Source: Mytilus galloprovincialis (taxonomy: Eukaryota > Mollusca > Bivalvia > Mytilida > Mytilidae). From it: a stretch of DNA of 64,000 nucleotides. Of this stretch, positions 18,431-32,800 are shown piece by piece. How positions within the stretch are numbered: the stretch's first letter is position 1; each line of letters starts with the position of its first letter. Position numbers and translations under genes: made by a program. The stretch covers positions 6,143,001-6,207,000 of the forward strand of contig NC_134838.1 of the NCBI RefSeq assembly GCF_965363235.1. The letters run 5' to 3'. The notes under the pieces were generated by a model. It was given only the letters and a program-made list of their open reading frames with translations. It was not told where the DNA came from and did no database searches.

Positions 18431-20365
18431 AACTGGTTCAAACCAATCAGTTGGTGAAACAAAGATCTTTGCACTACATGTGAGGTATGTTTATATGTGT
18501 AGTTTGTTAAAGTCTAAATAATAATAATTTGAATATACTGATTGTTATGGTTCAGTTGTCCTTTGTAACCCTTTAGTAATCATTATAAATGAGATGGCAA
18601 CCAAAACCAGACATCCAGTTATGACCATACAACTTTCAATAACAGACATCCAGTTATGACCATACCACTTTCAATAATTGACAAGAACCATTTACTAAGC
18701 TATGTAAACACTGTATCTAGGCAGGAAGTGCATCAATAAATTGTACAGTTTTAAGCTAGCATCTATTGACCATGATTCCAAAATTAAGTGAATCAGATGT
18801 ATAAATGTTCATATACCAAATAATATCAGCTTAGTTCATAACTGTACTTTAAGAACAATATTTCTAGGACATTACTTCTTCCAGTATATATGTATATAGG
18901 AGACAAAAGGGCTATCATCTAGCATATTCCACATAAGTATAGTCATCCTCTCATCATGATTATAAACACCAAGCTTGACGAACATTGGCCTATAGGAAAT
19001 GATTATTTATAATACATGACACAGACACATCAACATACCGGTACTCCATGGATGCTATGTAGTTACTCCATTTTTTTTTGACGACTCAATATTTAAATGA
19101 GTAAAATCCTTACATTATTAATCTGTTGTTGAAAAAGTAAAATGTTCTGCTGTTACTTTTAAAGTATGGCTTGATAAAAACCTCTGAATTCTACCATAGT
19201 CTGATTTTATACAACAGGGAAACACGTAATAGCAAAACACAACAATATGATTCTTCTGTAGAATTTATTTCTATAATACATGTAACAACTAATTGGAATA
19301 ATTTTCATCCAATTAAAAAATATATCTGACAAAAATAAAACCTAAAACCACATAACATACAAGACTTTAGAAAGAAAAGTTTTACAAAATAATACAAATG
19401 ATATTTTGGTACTGTGACTCTACGGAATGTACCAGGCTTCATCAATTGATTTTGAAGAAATTTCTTTCGATGGAGTTTGACCTTTGACATTAAAACTGAC
19501 CTTTACATTTCAGAATTCAAGTAATATCAATTCTTTTTTAATTTCACAATAGTCTCTATTAGGAGAAAAGTATCTATAACTGGCATCATGAACTTACTTC
19601 AGAGCTAAGTACATTTATTAAAGTATTGAAACTGTTCATAAAGCCTAAAAGTTCGGATAAATTTTAACATTTTTTTAAAAATTAAAAAACATTCTACAGA
19701 AAAAAAATGGATTGAAATAAATTGGCCTTACAGAAGTAAAATAGTCAGCAACAATGTAACATCAATTTGGAAGAATTTAAAGTGACTATAAACATGTTGG
19801 ATATTTTTTTAATTAACTTGACCTTACAAAGATATTCATTCTATTGGTAAACAAGATATTATTCCAACAACTTCTTGTCATGTACTTTGAATGTAAAAGT
19901 CAAGTGTAAACTATCAAAGGTGTATTTCAAAACAGGCCAATGGCCATTAAATGCAAAAAGTTTATGGAGATGAATTATTATGCATGATTGGTGATAGAAA
20001 TGGTATTAGGCTTTGAATTGACTGGCCTAGTGTTGACTAATATTTAATTACATAATGATTATCTTTTCATATAAACAACATTTTTATTTAAATGAACTTT
20101 ATCTGTGTCATTGATTGAAAGTATCTATTCTAATATTGAAGAAGTTTATAAATACTTTTTACATAGTAGTTTTTTTTAATACAGAATAATCTTTATTTGA
20201 AATTAAAAGTTCTTCTTTCGAAGGTTTGTTTCAGTCATTTAAAGCATCAGCTACTAAATCTAAAAATGCATTGTATCAAATGATTAAAAGGCGGGCGAGA
20301 TAAAAACTCAACTCTACCTTAGCATATAAATAAAAGAACATAAACTTTTTACTGAGGATTGTTTG
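18431..20365. other. Intergenic, nothing recognised
   Basis: Only a 38-bp two-copy duplication (CAGACATCCAGTTATGACCA, at about 18,607-18,680) stands out. No coding evidence. Confidence 0.4.
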
Positions 20366-20368
20366 AAG

Positions 20369-20600
20369 TGCTTTGATATCAGTAGCATTGATAGTCAGTC
20401 GTCTTGTGACAGAGTACTTTGATATCAGTAGCATTGATAGTCAGTCGTCTTGTGACAGAGTACTTTGATATCAGTAGCATTGATAGTCAGTAGTCTTGTG
20501 ACAGAGTACTTTGATATCAGTAGCATTGATAGTCAGTCGTCTTGTGACAGAGTACTTTGATATCAGTAGCATTGATAGTCAGTCGTCTTGTGACAGAGTA
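20369..20600. repeat. 46-bp minisatellite, five copies
   Basis: Units start at 20,371, 20,417, 20,463, 20,509 and 20,555 with the core CTTTGATATCAGTAGCATTG followed by ATAGTCAGTCGTCTTGTGAC. They are almost identical, so the array is recent. It begins a chain of three unrelated arrays downstream of MAP3K1. Confidence 0.9.
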
Positions 20601-21200
20601 CAATTAAATCACATAAACTCTTGGTTATATATATTTAAGTTAATATCTCTTAGGTGGGTAAGATAACAGAGTACAAATCCTAGACAATACATTCACGCAA
20701 ATAATCTTAGGTGGGTTAATTACAAAGTAAAATTCTTGGTCAAATAAATAAAAGTTAACCGTAGGTAAGTTAACTCAAGTATATTAAGGTAAGTAATCTT
20801 AGGCAGGTAAGTTGGCAGAGTACAATTAATCACACAAATTCTTGGTCATATACGTCATAGATACCGGTAATAATATTTGGTGGGTAAGTTTACAAAAAAA
20901 ATTCTTGGTCATGTCCATTAAATATAATAATCTTAGATGGGTAAATTGCCAAGTAAAATTCTTGGTCATGTACATTTAAGATATTAATCTTAGGTGGGTA
21001 AATCAGAGTACAATCCTTGGTCATAAACCTTATAAAGATAATAATCTTAGGTTGGTTAATAATTGCAGAGTATAATCCTTGGTCAGAAACCTTAAAGATA
21101 ATAATCTTAGATGGGTAAATTGCAGAGTAAATTCTTGGTCAGAAACCTTAAAGTAAATAATCTTAGATGAACAAGAAATTATTTGGTGGGTAAATCAAAC
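20601..21200. repeat. Decayed 60-70-bp tandem repeat, about ten copies
   Basis: Recurring words are AGAGTACAAT, ATTCTTGGTCAT and AATAATCTTAGGTGGGTAA in the same order. They recur at irregular 55-75-bp spacing with many small gaps, so this is an older array than its neighbours. Confidence 0.75.
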
Positions 21201-21454
21201 AAACAAATAAATAAATAAAAGCATAAAACATGAAATTACAACACACATGTATTTGTTTACAACATTAAAACTACAATACCAGTAATAATAGTAAGACATG
21301 TATTATTCTTTCTACTGTTTCTTTTCAGATATGTCTACTAATTCATAAGCACTACCTCATTTAAAGCTTCAACAATTCTGAATTTATTAAATAGGTTTGA
21401 TGATCCCATTTCCTTACATGAAGCCAATCAAGTATAAAAACAATTGTCTTCAAT

Positions 21455-22130
21455 AAAGCCAAAAACTATTACATGTATAAACTTAGATTACAAGGTAACC
21501 AAAAACTATTACATGTATAAAGATAGATTACAGTGTAAACAAAAATTATTACATGTATAAAGATAGATTACAGTGTAACCAAAAACTATTACATGTATAA
21601 AGATAGATTACAATGTAACCAAAAACTATTACATGTATAAAGATAGATTACAATGTATGTATAAAGATAGATTACAGTGTAACCAAAAACTATTACATGT
21701 ATAAAGATAGATTACAGTGTAACCAAAAACTATTACATGTATAAAGATAGATTACAGTGTAACCAAAAACTATTACATGTATAAAGATAGATTACAGTGT
21801 AACCAAAAACTATTACATGTATAAAGATAGATTACAGTGTAACCAAAAACTATTACATGTATAAAGATAGATTACAGTGTAACCAAAAACTATTACATGT
21901 ATAAACTTAGATTACAATGTAACCAAAAACTATTACATGTATAAAGATAGATTACAGTGTAACCAAAAACTATTACATGTATAAAGATAGATTACAATGT
22001 AACCAAAAACTATTACATGTATAAAGATAGATTACAATGTATGTATAAAGATAGATTACAGTGTAACCAAAAACTATTACATGTATAAAGATAGATTACA
22101 GTGTAACCAAAAACTATTACATGTATAAAG
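21455..22130. repeat. 40-bp minisatellite, about 16 copies with higher-order structure
   Basis: The unit AACCAAAAACTATTACATGT plus ATAAAGATAGATTACAGTGT recurs every 40 bp. The same short deletion unit (ACAATGTATGTATAAAG) occurs at 21,651 and again at 22,035. Variant units (ACTTAG, AATGT) precede each occurrence, suggesting that a block of about 384 bp was itself duplicated. Confidence 0.92.
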
Positions 22131-22139
22131 ATGGCATTC

Positions 22140-23520
22140 AATACACAAACTGATACATGTACAAAGATTGCTTATGATGTAGCTTATACATTTGTATTGC
22201 TTTTTATACAGACAAAAACTATCAAAAAGTATAAAGCTATGATGTCGTTTATAATAACCCATTCTACCATCAGTCATAAAAACCTGAGAACTTTAAAAAA
22301 AAAAATGTTATCTTAAAACAAGCAATTTGCTGACTATCTATTGCAAAATACCCAAAATTTGGGCAATCATAAGATAAAAGATGCTGTTGACCTAATAATG
22401 ACTTTAACTGTGTCAAGTTTAACACACATAAATTGTATGCAATATTAAAAAAAATAATTTGACATATAATAATTAACTGCAAACTGATTTTTAGTGACAT
22501 AAATAGCCACTTACGAAGGAAGACTTACATAAAAAAAATATTTACATTATAAAACTTATCTTATATTATCCATCTTTTAACATGATTGATTGTTATTGCC
22601 CTAATTAAATGATTTAAGCCATTTCTTAAGTCTATGATTTTTAACTTTACTTTTTAAATGATTAAAACCATGTTCTCAAAATTAAAGTTCCTGTTATGAT
22701 CCTCCCAAAGTACATACAAAGATACCAACTTTCAATGATGATATAATGTCTTTTGTTGCAGTCTTCTGATAGTATGACATGTAAAGGGGAATTTAGAAAG
22801 TTATTGATGAAGATTGCCACATTGATTGATTGATGAAGATTGCCACATTGATTGATTGATTGTTGATTGCTTAACATTTAGTGGCATCTAGAATACTAGA
22901 TCATGCATATTCAGAACCTATCTCACTGAAATAATTTTCAACGCTTAAACTTCTGGGAATGGTTCAAAGGCACATAAATTTGAAAATGAAATTGTTCCCT
23001 TTCATGAAAATAACAACAAACATGTAAAAATGATGATTATATCAAAACTAGTATCTAAACAGACTACAAATCCAACTACCAATTAAAGATTTGTTACTAA
23101 AGATTTTATATAATAAAGCTTAACTATATACACAGATTTTGGCATTGAGAATTGATTACATGACTAGATAAAATACAGTGAAACCTGCTTTAAAAAGAAT
23201 GCCAATTTTCAGCTAAACAGCCATCAGGTCATAAAAAAATTACCACTAGATCTTACAATAAAATCACAATAAAAAAAGAACATGAAAATGGTTCATTAAT
23301 TTATCTATGAAGTTGGAACATCAAAATGAAACAGAATTGAAAAGTCTGAATGATTTGGTATACCATCCATGTTGATAATGACTAAAAGTATTAAAAAAGA
23401 TAGCCTTCCTTAGTCTTCAATAAATTTTCTATTGACAGGTTCCACTATACAAAATGACCTTGTAAAGATTACTATGTGTTGTAATGATTACTATGTTGTA
23501 TTATATCTCATTCATTCATA
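22140..23520. other. Intergenic, downstream of MAP3K1
   Basis: A 28-bp two-copy repeat (GATGAAGATTGCCACATTGA) lies at 22,806-22,862. No coding evidence. Minus-strand AATAAA at 23,522-23,527 could be the MAP3K1 polyadenylation signal, giving a 3' UTR of about 715 nt. Confidence 0.35.
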
Positions 23521-24236
23521 TTTTATTATGCATCATTAAATACTGTACAGTGAGTAAAAAAAAATTGCTTTCTTTATAAAATAAATAATTTACAAATTGT
23601 AGTAAAATATATTATCTTATATATAAAAATAGGATTCGGAATAGAAAAATTCACAACCATTTCTTGAAACTATACATCTATAAGACTTCTTTTCTGTTTC
23701 AATTCAATTCATTTCATATAAAAATATTTATGATCTGTCTTTTGCAAATGATGGCATTAATTCTTGATATGAACAAATTTTCTGGCCCTTTGTGTTGCTT
23801 ATCCTATAATCTGAATTCAATAAAAAATATTGCAAGGCATGAACAGCTGACAAATACAATCTCTTTATTCTGTACAAACATATTAATTCTGATTTTAGTC
23901 AGCACTCATTTTATAATTCCTCTACCCAATAAAATTTTCTTTTACCAATTTAATGTAAAAACATCAAGTGAGAGATATGAGTGATATGTTATAATTGTCT
24001 TTGCTTGGTATTGTATCACCAAAATATATTAGCACTATTATATTGGTAGAAATAACATTTAAATTTTAAATAGCTTCTTGGAAAAAAATATAGAGCACAT
24101 TTCCAAAATGAATGATCTTTCTCCAGTCACATTTGTCTCATTTAAATCAATCCCTTTCAATGTCTTATGATTTTAAAAATTTGTGCTTGTAATGAAACAA
24201 AAAAGATCATCTAATTCAATAAATGTGATATTTCAT

Positions 24237-26896
24237 TTATCTTATTGGTTTGTAATTAGTAAATACAGGATGCAGCAGAAGATCTTTTGCAGACGGTCTG
24301 TCCTTTTTATCTGTTTCAAGACATCTTAAAGCCAGATCTTTGATTGGTGGAGACAGATTTTCTGGAATTGGAGGCGGAGTCATTGATGTGGCAATCTAAA
24401 ATATAAAATATAATCTGTTATTATAATAAAAAGAAAACACTAAATAAATTTTGTTTATCAACGGATTTTTTTCTAAATTTACCGTGATCAGGAATGAACA
24501 CATCCAAAAACTTTGTAAGCCAATGATGTACAATATTTATGATAAGGAAAAGCTTATTTGATTTTTTGCAATTTTTCTATTTCACTTTTCTCAACCAGTT
24601 TAACAAAACCTAAGGTTAAAGCATGCTTAAAATGACACTTATGTATCACACATATATTTTATATATTTATGTTTATGTCTATTTGAATCTTTAACTGCAT
24701 CTTTTATCCAACGACATACAGCAGTAACTATACATTAAATATAATATTTCACTTACTTTGAAAATAAGAGCCAGATGATTAGATACAGCCTTTGCATCCC
24801 ACGGTGGGTTCGTACTTGTCATCTCAATTATGACACAACCAGTGCTCCATATATCACAAGCTCTGCCATACTCTTCACCCCGTAAAACTTCTGGCGCCAT
24901 AAAAGCTATTGTACCCAATAATTGTCCCTGAAATTCTCCAGCACCTGTTGTCTGAGAGGCCAACCGAGCAGCTGCTCCAAAATCTCCAATCCTTAACCTT
25001 TGACCTGTGCTGTCTACCAGCAAGTTAGCACCTGTAATGAAATAAGCCTTCCTAAAATTTGTGTTTTTATGCTTTTAAAAAACTTTTTCTTTATATATCT
25101 TTTTCTGGATATGAGTCATTACATTTTGTCATGACAGGGCAGCTTATAGCTTCCTATACAATTTTTTTTTTTCATTGTTGAAGGTCATACAATGAGCTAT
25201 AGTTGGTTGCATCTGCATCCTTTGGCTCTGATGCATAGATGTCTCATCAGCAATATAATGACATCTCTTTATTTTTATATCAAATAACTTTCAGATGTTT
25301 GATTTGTTTGATTTTGTAATAATTGCTTTTGAAAAAGAATAATAACTTGGCAAGTATAAAGATAGGATGATTTTTTTTTTTTTGTAAATCAACTACTTGT
25401 AATTTGGATAAATACAATAGTTTTCTACACCAATAAATATAAATCTATATTGTTACCTTTTAGATCTCTATGGAGTATATGGTTGTCATGGAGATATGCC
25501 AGACCTCTCAGTGTTTGGAATATATAACTGATCATAACATCTTCAGAAAATATACCATACTGACTCAGTAAATAGGAAATGGACCCTCCTGAAATAAATA
25601 ACATGTCTTATTAATTAACTCATATGTCTTGTTAACAAAATCAGTAGGTTTTGGCAAAACCAATAGTTTTCTAAAAGTTTTCAATTTTCTCTGGTCATAT
25701 TCAACATGTTGACAGTTTTTCATTACATCTAAAAAAGTTCTGTTACGTTTTTATTTGTTTGGTTATGCTGGTCTGGACTAAAGTAAGATTTGGTACCTAT
25801 ACACTTGTCACTTTTTTTGTTATTCTATAAAAGGTAGGCATCTCAAGTCTAATGTATTTCCTTGTTTGTAGTTTGTGATTTTTGCATGTTGGCAATTGTA
25901 AAAAGGTTTAGGTAAACAAACACATGAAAACATTACCACCACTTCAAATAAAAGTCAATGTTTTTGTTATAAGGCCCAATCATCTCCCCTTATTGTTTTG
26001 TATCATCGTTCAAAAGACGTTCATCCTGTAAACTCCCTGTATAGCTTTGAAAAATTAAATGAATAAAAAATTGATTCTCATTTTTCCTGAGCAGAGTAAG
26101 ACCATCACCAATAAGACAGATGATATCAACATAAATATTGGAAGTTTTTCATTAATTTTGTTTTGGTTTACATATAGAGATTTTAGACATTTTTCAGATA
26201 ACAGTTGAAAGATGACACCTTAACAATGACACAAGATAGAAAATAGTGATTCCTAAATGTCTGCTCTGCTATATTAGTGTCTCTATCTTAAGGTTACCTG
26301 GCATCCATTCTAAGAACATATTAAAGTGACATCCTTGTTTAGTGGCCCCTAGTATTCTGACAACATTAGGATGATTCAGTTTTGCCATCATCTGTATTTC
26401 TTCTGATATTGTCTCTACAACCTTCTCTTGTTCTGAGGCACTATTTCTACAGAATGATATCTAAAAATATAAAGGTAATATGTTCAGAGCCACTACTTTT
26501 ACAGAATGATATCTGATAAAAAAATATAAATATGTGCATTCTTACATGAACATCTTCATCTTATCAAACACAAATTAATTTGAATATCTGTAGTACAAAA
26601 CCTACGTCTTTTAAAAAGAATATTATTATATTTATCAGTTTATTTGTATATTGCCAAGTATCTTTAAGGTCAACCAAGTTTTGATCTATCTACCTATTAT
26701 ACAGCCATTGTGACCCCAATTTTGATTTACTTACTTGTTTAACAGCCATAATGACCCCCGTTTTAACATCTCTGGATTGGTAACAGGTGCTGTATGCTCC
26801 AGTGCCCAGTAATGGTCCTTTCTTCCAGTGGACATCCTCATAGTAAAACTTTGGTGCATTGTCATTATCATTACTATTGTCTCGACTTTTGTAATC
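24237..26896 (-). CDS. MAP3K1: MAP3K1 kinase domain, exons 16-20
   Basis: Residues about 1,158-1,453. The glycine loop is GTGAYSTC (from G1188), the ATP-binding lysine is K1210 in MAVKQ at the very end of exon 16, the catalytic loop is HRDLKGANLL (D1307), the metal-binding motif is GDFG (D1326), and the activation segment ends FMAPE (E1357). T1338 and T1350 occupy the two positions that correspond to human T1400 and T1412, 12 residues apart, the known autophosphorylation sites. All catalytic residues are present, so the kinase should be active. Substrate MAP2Ks are inferred from the family. The last exon ends [14 protein letters not shown]. Confidence 0.97.
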
Positions 26897-29800
26897 CTAC
26901 AACAACAAGACGGTCTATGATTTATTACTCACTCAATGTCGTTGATTCTATTTTGAAGCAAATGAGAAAATTTCATGCAATTTATAGATATCATATTTTG
27001 AAGGTAGAACATTTAAGGAACAAAAAGTCTGTTACACAATATAGCATAACAATATGAAGCCTGAACATTTTATATTGGTACAGGTCATGTGGTGTCATAA
27101 AGTTTCATGAAATCAAGAACATTTCTTAAATTTTCGAGTCATGTGAATTTGATTAAAACATAACCAAAATTATTTTTTTAAGTAACACTTTAGAATGATA
27201 GGTACTATAGTATTATACTTTAATCTTTCATATGTAAATTTTTATATTGCAGTTGCAAATATTTTCAGATATTTTGGACATGCTTTCTTTCATCTGTGTC
27301 TATGAAACCATGGCTATTATTGGAAACTCTCCAGTATTACAAAACTTATACAAAGTTGTATTCTGATGGTTTACAATTTTCTAGTATTTCAATACTTACA
27401 TCGGGTTGTATTCTAATGGTTATCACTAACTCTCTCTCTGTTGGAGTTAGTCCTGGTATTTTAGGAGTAGGTGGGTCTTTACCCGATACTTCTAATGCTT
27501 TAGCTAAGGCTATAGCCTCTTCTTTCTCTATCTCCTCCTTACAAAGACATGATTCTCCATTCTTGTCATTATCTGATCAAATGAAAAAAAATCTCTCAAT
27601 TTGAACGGTTTGAATTTGTCTTTAGATTTTTAAAATCTTTAATCACATAAATTATGCCTTTTGAATGCAAAGGTATGTTAACTGATTTGCAAATTTATAA
27701 AATCATTACTTTTTTTGTGCTTAAAAAGTTGAGTTTGAATACAACTCACACTAAATATGCTGTTTAAATCATTTTCTATATTCAATATTCAAATCAGATA
27801 AAGACATTTCCTGTTTTTGATTGTTTACTAAATAAAAGTTTTGATACATTTTATATATAGTAGTGGCAATTTAGTTTGGTTGCAATGGCATATACTGCTC
27901 CAGGTGCTCCCTCCTGTTTTCCAATTGGATACCTTCATCCTTAGTTTTACTATTATGTCCTCTCTACTCGAAACCCTGCATCTATCCTATATATATAACA
28001 TCATAAAAATTGTATAAATAAAAATAAGTAATGAGAACATACATACCGTTATGGACAGCATTGTCTGGGAAATGTTTTGGCGATGCACATGACGTAACCT
28101 CTGATTTAAATGAGACTTTCCTGTCTTCTCTATTAGGTGTGCCTTTACTACTCGGTGAATCAAAGTTCAGTAACTCATCACTTGATAATCCACAGTCTGA
28201 AGATGCCAAGCGAGATCTACGACGCTTTCGTCTATCCAATGAATCATCAGACGATAAGAGCTTTTCATCTGATGACATAGAATACTGAAATTCTGTGGTT
28301 CCTGCATAGTCTAATCCAGTAAGATCTTGACCAACCACAGAATCTAAAGGAACACATTCTGAAGAATTAGCTGCACTTTCAGTCGTATTGTCAGTTTCTG
28401 TTTTAAAACTTTTGGAATGTTCCTCTATGCTGCCTTGTAGAGATTGATCATCTATTTTAGATGAAGATCTTACTTTGTATATGTCACCAGATAAGTCTAA
28501 ATCATTGCTTGTAGAGTTGTTCTCAGATGGTGGGTTTACAAATGTAGAATCTTCGGGATTAGGTGCCTCAAAAACATCATCACTTGTGTTGAGTGGCAAA
28601 AACAACTTTTTCTTATGTGGTATATCCCTTTTTTCAATTGTTTCTGCTGTTTTATTTGTGGAAACTTCTGTAATTTCCTCTGGAGTAGCAGGGAAATCAG
28701 TTTCTAACAAGCCTGGTGATATGTTATTATTTTGAACAACATTTGAACTAATACGTGATATTGGTGGAGGTGGGGTTAAAATAGGTCCTGTTTCTAATAT
28801 CTCATAACTACCACGTCTGCTTGATGGTCTCGGCGGAATAGGTGGAGGATTTTTGTCCGGTGATTGAGCAGGTGGGTTGACGGTATCTGTAACTTCATTG
28901 TTCAGCACTTCACTTAATTTATTTGATACACCATCAATTGTTTCTTTCCCTTCTTCTTCTACTTTTAAACTTGGTGTTCGTTTAGTTTTTTGTTTTCTTC
29001 TTGAATGAATAGGTGTGTTTGGTGGAGCAGTTGGTAATGGTCGAGTAATTCTGGCCTCATCATCTAAATGTGTTACAGGAGAGTTACATCGTGGAGTTGA
29101 CACAGGTGTAACGGTGGGTGAATCATCTGAATGTTGACTATTACGAATACCATGATGTAATTCTTGAACTATTTTTTCGGACAATTGAAAATCATTAACT
29201 ATTCTCCACAAACGCTTTTTCATATTAGCACCTACATTTGTGTCAATAGCAGTGAGCATTTCTTCTAAATCATCTATCATACTTTCAATATGAGCAGAAA
29301 ATCTACAAACAAGTAGAAACACACGTCTAGACATTCGACTTATTCTCATGTGAGAATTAGAAACCCCTTTAATAGCAAATCTAGCAATGGCTAACAGTCT
29401 GTCCTGTACGGAAGGTTTGTGATATACATCTCTCGACTTAGAGGACGGGGACGGACCTTCTTCATCTGCCGATCTGCCATCTGGTGGATTCCTCGGTAGC
29501 AGTTCATTGTGAAATTCTTCAAACAACCTCTCCAGTACATACAATCTTCCCAGTAACCATTGCCAGGCGACCGATTCACCATCGTAATCTTCAGTCATAC
29601 ACTTAATAATATAATCTAAACCATGTAGTCCATGTCCACCTGTAACAGAATAAAATCCTTACAGAACTTCATGTCAATCTTTATGTGAAGGTCTGAAAAT
29701 TTAATATTTTTCAAATAAACTACTGTCATAATAGCTGATACCCAGCCTGCTTTGTTCCATTATCGTTATGACATATTTTTTTTCTTGTTTTTTTTTTCTT

Positions 29801-32800
29801 CAAACAAAAATGTATCATAAGTACATGGATTTCCTATCCATTCAATCATTTTCTATGTTCAGTGGACTGTGAAAATTAGGTAAAATCTTGGCAGAAAAAT
29901 TAGAAAGATCATATCATAAGGAACACATGTGTACTAAGGATTTCAACTTCATCAAAAACTACCTCGACCATAAACTTTAACCTGAAGCAGGACGGACTGA
30001 CAGACCAGAAAACATAATGCCCATAAAAAGGGCATAAAAATAGTAAGACTTGTTACATACCTGCCAACTTTTGAAAGTTCCCATGGGTTTTTTTAGTGCG
30101 CGACAACAATTTTAAAGGTTACAATTTTTAGTGAAGTATTTTGCACGAACTGGATTGTCTAGAAAAAGTGTCATATTTGAATGATGAGCTTACATGCCTT
30201 TTTCTTAAGTCTGTTTGCATGATTCTAGTTATTAAATCAGTAGAAAAGATGAACATGTAGCTAGCAGACTAGGGTTTATTTTCTTGTGTAAGAATATATG
30301 ATGCTTGTTGAAATTTCCAATTTTGAATTATGCACAAAGATGGACCTTTTACAGGTTGGGAACAACACTCCAAATGAGGGATAACCCTCATTGGAAGAAC
30401 ATAACAACCCACTGTAAAAAATTAGCACCTTTATATTCAAATTGGTTGATGAAACTTTCCCCAAGAACTATGCATCTATAAAGTATTAAATGGTCAAAAC
30501 ATGTCAAAAGAATTTTGTGATGTTTCTAAACTTATATCTTCTTTATTAATTTGACCCCTCATTTAGAAAAGTTGTTCCAAATATAATGAATTTTCCCACT
30601 TTTGAGATAAAAATCTTAAAAATTTTCTTTCTTTTTTCTCAACAGTTAAATGACCCCTTGTTTTAGGGACAGTCCTTCAGTTAAGGGTCACCACTCATAA
30701 GGGGATTTGGGGGGAGGGGGGCGGGGGAGGGGTCCCAACCTGTTTGTTGGTCTTCGTGAAAAAAAGACATTGTGCTTTAAATTATATAATTGAATACAAA
30801 AATAACGTATTATGTCAATAAATTAGTGAAAACTACTAATCAGTATTATCTTTATGGTAGTACTGCATCATTGAACTTTGTCAATCAGCCATGCTTTTAT
30901 CCTTAAGCTGTGTAAGAACCCTCTTTGCAGATGAAAATTCACCTGCAGCAGTGCCATATTCACGATTTTAAATGATGAAGCAACAAAGTTTAAAATCTAG
31001 CATGTTAGAATAATCTTCAGAGAAAACGTTTTTGATTGGGTTATTAATTTGATCATGAGAAACACAGAATTTGATTGGCTGAACACGATTGTTTTACCTT
31101 GGGAACAAAATAAGGAACAGATGATTTTCGCTAAATCGTGTTTTAGAATTTTTTTTAACGATTTTTAATATTTTTTAATAAATGCAAGGACGTATTATAA
31201 AACGTCCTTGATAAGAGTGAAAAGAATGAACACAGGGCGAACATACTATATGGTCGAAAGAACTCAGGACGAAAAGACCAAGGGCGAACATGTAAACAGG
31301 GCAAGTCGACCCAATCCAAATTCATGCATGCGTACTACAAATATCTACATTAAAAACATCCGGTTACAAGTAAACAAACAATGTTCATATAGATGAGATG
31401 AAATCTAATAATTTACATAAATAAAAGGGTACATATTTACGATAGTGATTTGTTTTTCAATCCTAATTTACAAATAAAAAGATTCAGATGCTTAATCATG
31501 TGTAAAAATCGGTGTCAAGAATCGGAAGTTGTTATGAAATTGTAATGCACAAAAACGGATGCGGCATACAGAGGTTGTAACGGTTGTAAAGTCGGCACCA
31601 TATGTCTTCAGAAGACTTGAAGTCTTCTTCCACCAAAAACACTCATAAAACTAGTTTGTTGTAACATTTGATTTTCTTCAGGAAATACCAAAGTTTTGAA
31701 GGGCACCAATTATTTTTAATCAATCTGATCTTAAACAGATAGGTCATGAAATTTTATCTCTGTCTGACTTCTTATCTTATTTAAAAGGCACCTGTAAGTT
31801 TTATTAGGGCTTTCAAAAAAAAGAGTTTTGAATTAATATAAAAAAGAAAAAAAAGAAATTTAAACATACCAGAATTATGTATTTCTTTACCCACAGCCAA
31901 TTCTCCTTCTTGTCCCTTTCCAATTTCTACTATTGTTGATAAAGATAACTGACTAGTACGCCTGTAAATTATAATTGAAATGACAACACAATCACAACAA
32001 AAATAATGCTTCAAGTTTATACATACAAAATTACAAACAAATCTAACATATCATTCAGAGTATCAGTTCATCAAAAATATTTTTTCATCTGGTTAAAATA
32101 CATCTGTTTTTCTAAATGTGTACATTTTCATAATTTTCCTTCATTTTTTGGAAAAAGAACAAAAATATTTGTTATCTAAAACCAAATATCAATTTTCTCT
32201 ATCACAAAAAGTGCTTATTAATTGGAAAAAATCATACTGTGAGGTAAAAGATATTTTCACCATTTCTATTGTTTTAAAGTCATAAGAAACAAGTGACCGG
32301 TGAAAAATAATGTTCTTCCAATTCTTGAACCAATGCATACAAACATCATACATAAACTTAGTCTTCTGTGCACGAATTTATCATTTTTTGGCATAAATTT
32401 CGTATAATCGTCAATTTTTTTTTCAATCGGTCAGTGTTGTTGTGAAAATATGGCAGGTAATTAAAGTTCGTGTTTTGAAGCCGAAGTTTAAGGATTGTCA
32501 CCTGTTTGTCAACAATCAACAAAAAATCAACAAAAAAGCATGGAAATTGAGCACGTGTTTAACATGTAAATTTAGATAATAGTTTACTTTAAGGACTTCC
32601 ATGCGTATTGCGATCACCGGATTTTTACGAGATGGGTCACACTAAGGTCACTTTGCATACGGAAAATATGTCAGGGGAATTGCTTCCTGGAAGAAAGAAA
32701 GCAATTAAAATAAAATAAACTTCTTCTAAACATGAACAAATTAAAGAATTTTCTTCAGAAAAAAGTATATGTACATAAGTTTTATAAGGAAAACTATCCA

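Noticed and set aside
20369-22130. Regularly spaced repeats that might look like a CRISPR array.
   Set aside because: Units are contiguous with no unique spacers and the DNA is animal.
25230-25245. CTCATCAG, reverse of a hammerhead CTGATGAG.
   Set aside because: No GAAA partner or stems; the word belongs to the common mussel repeat.
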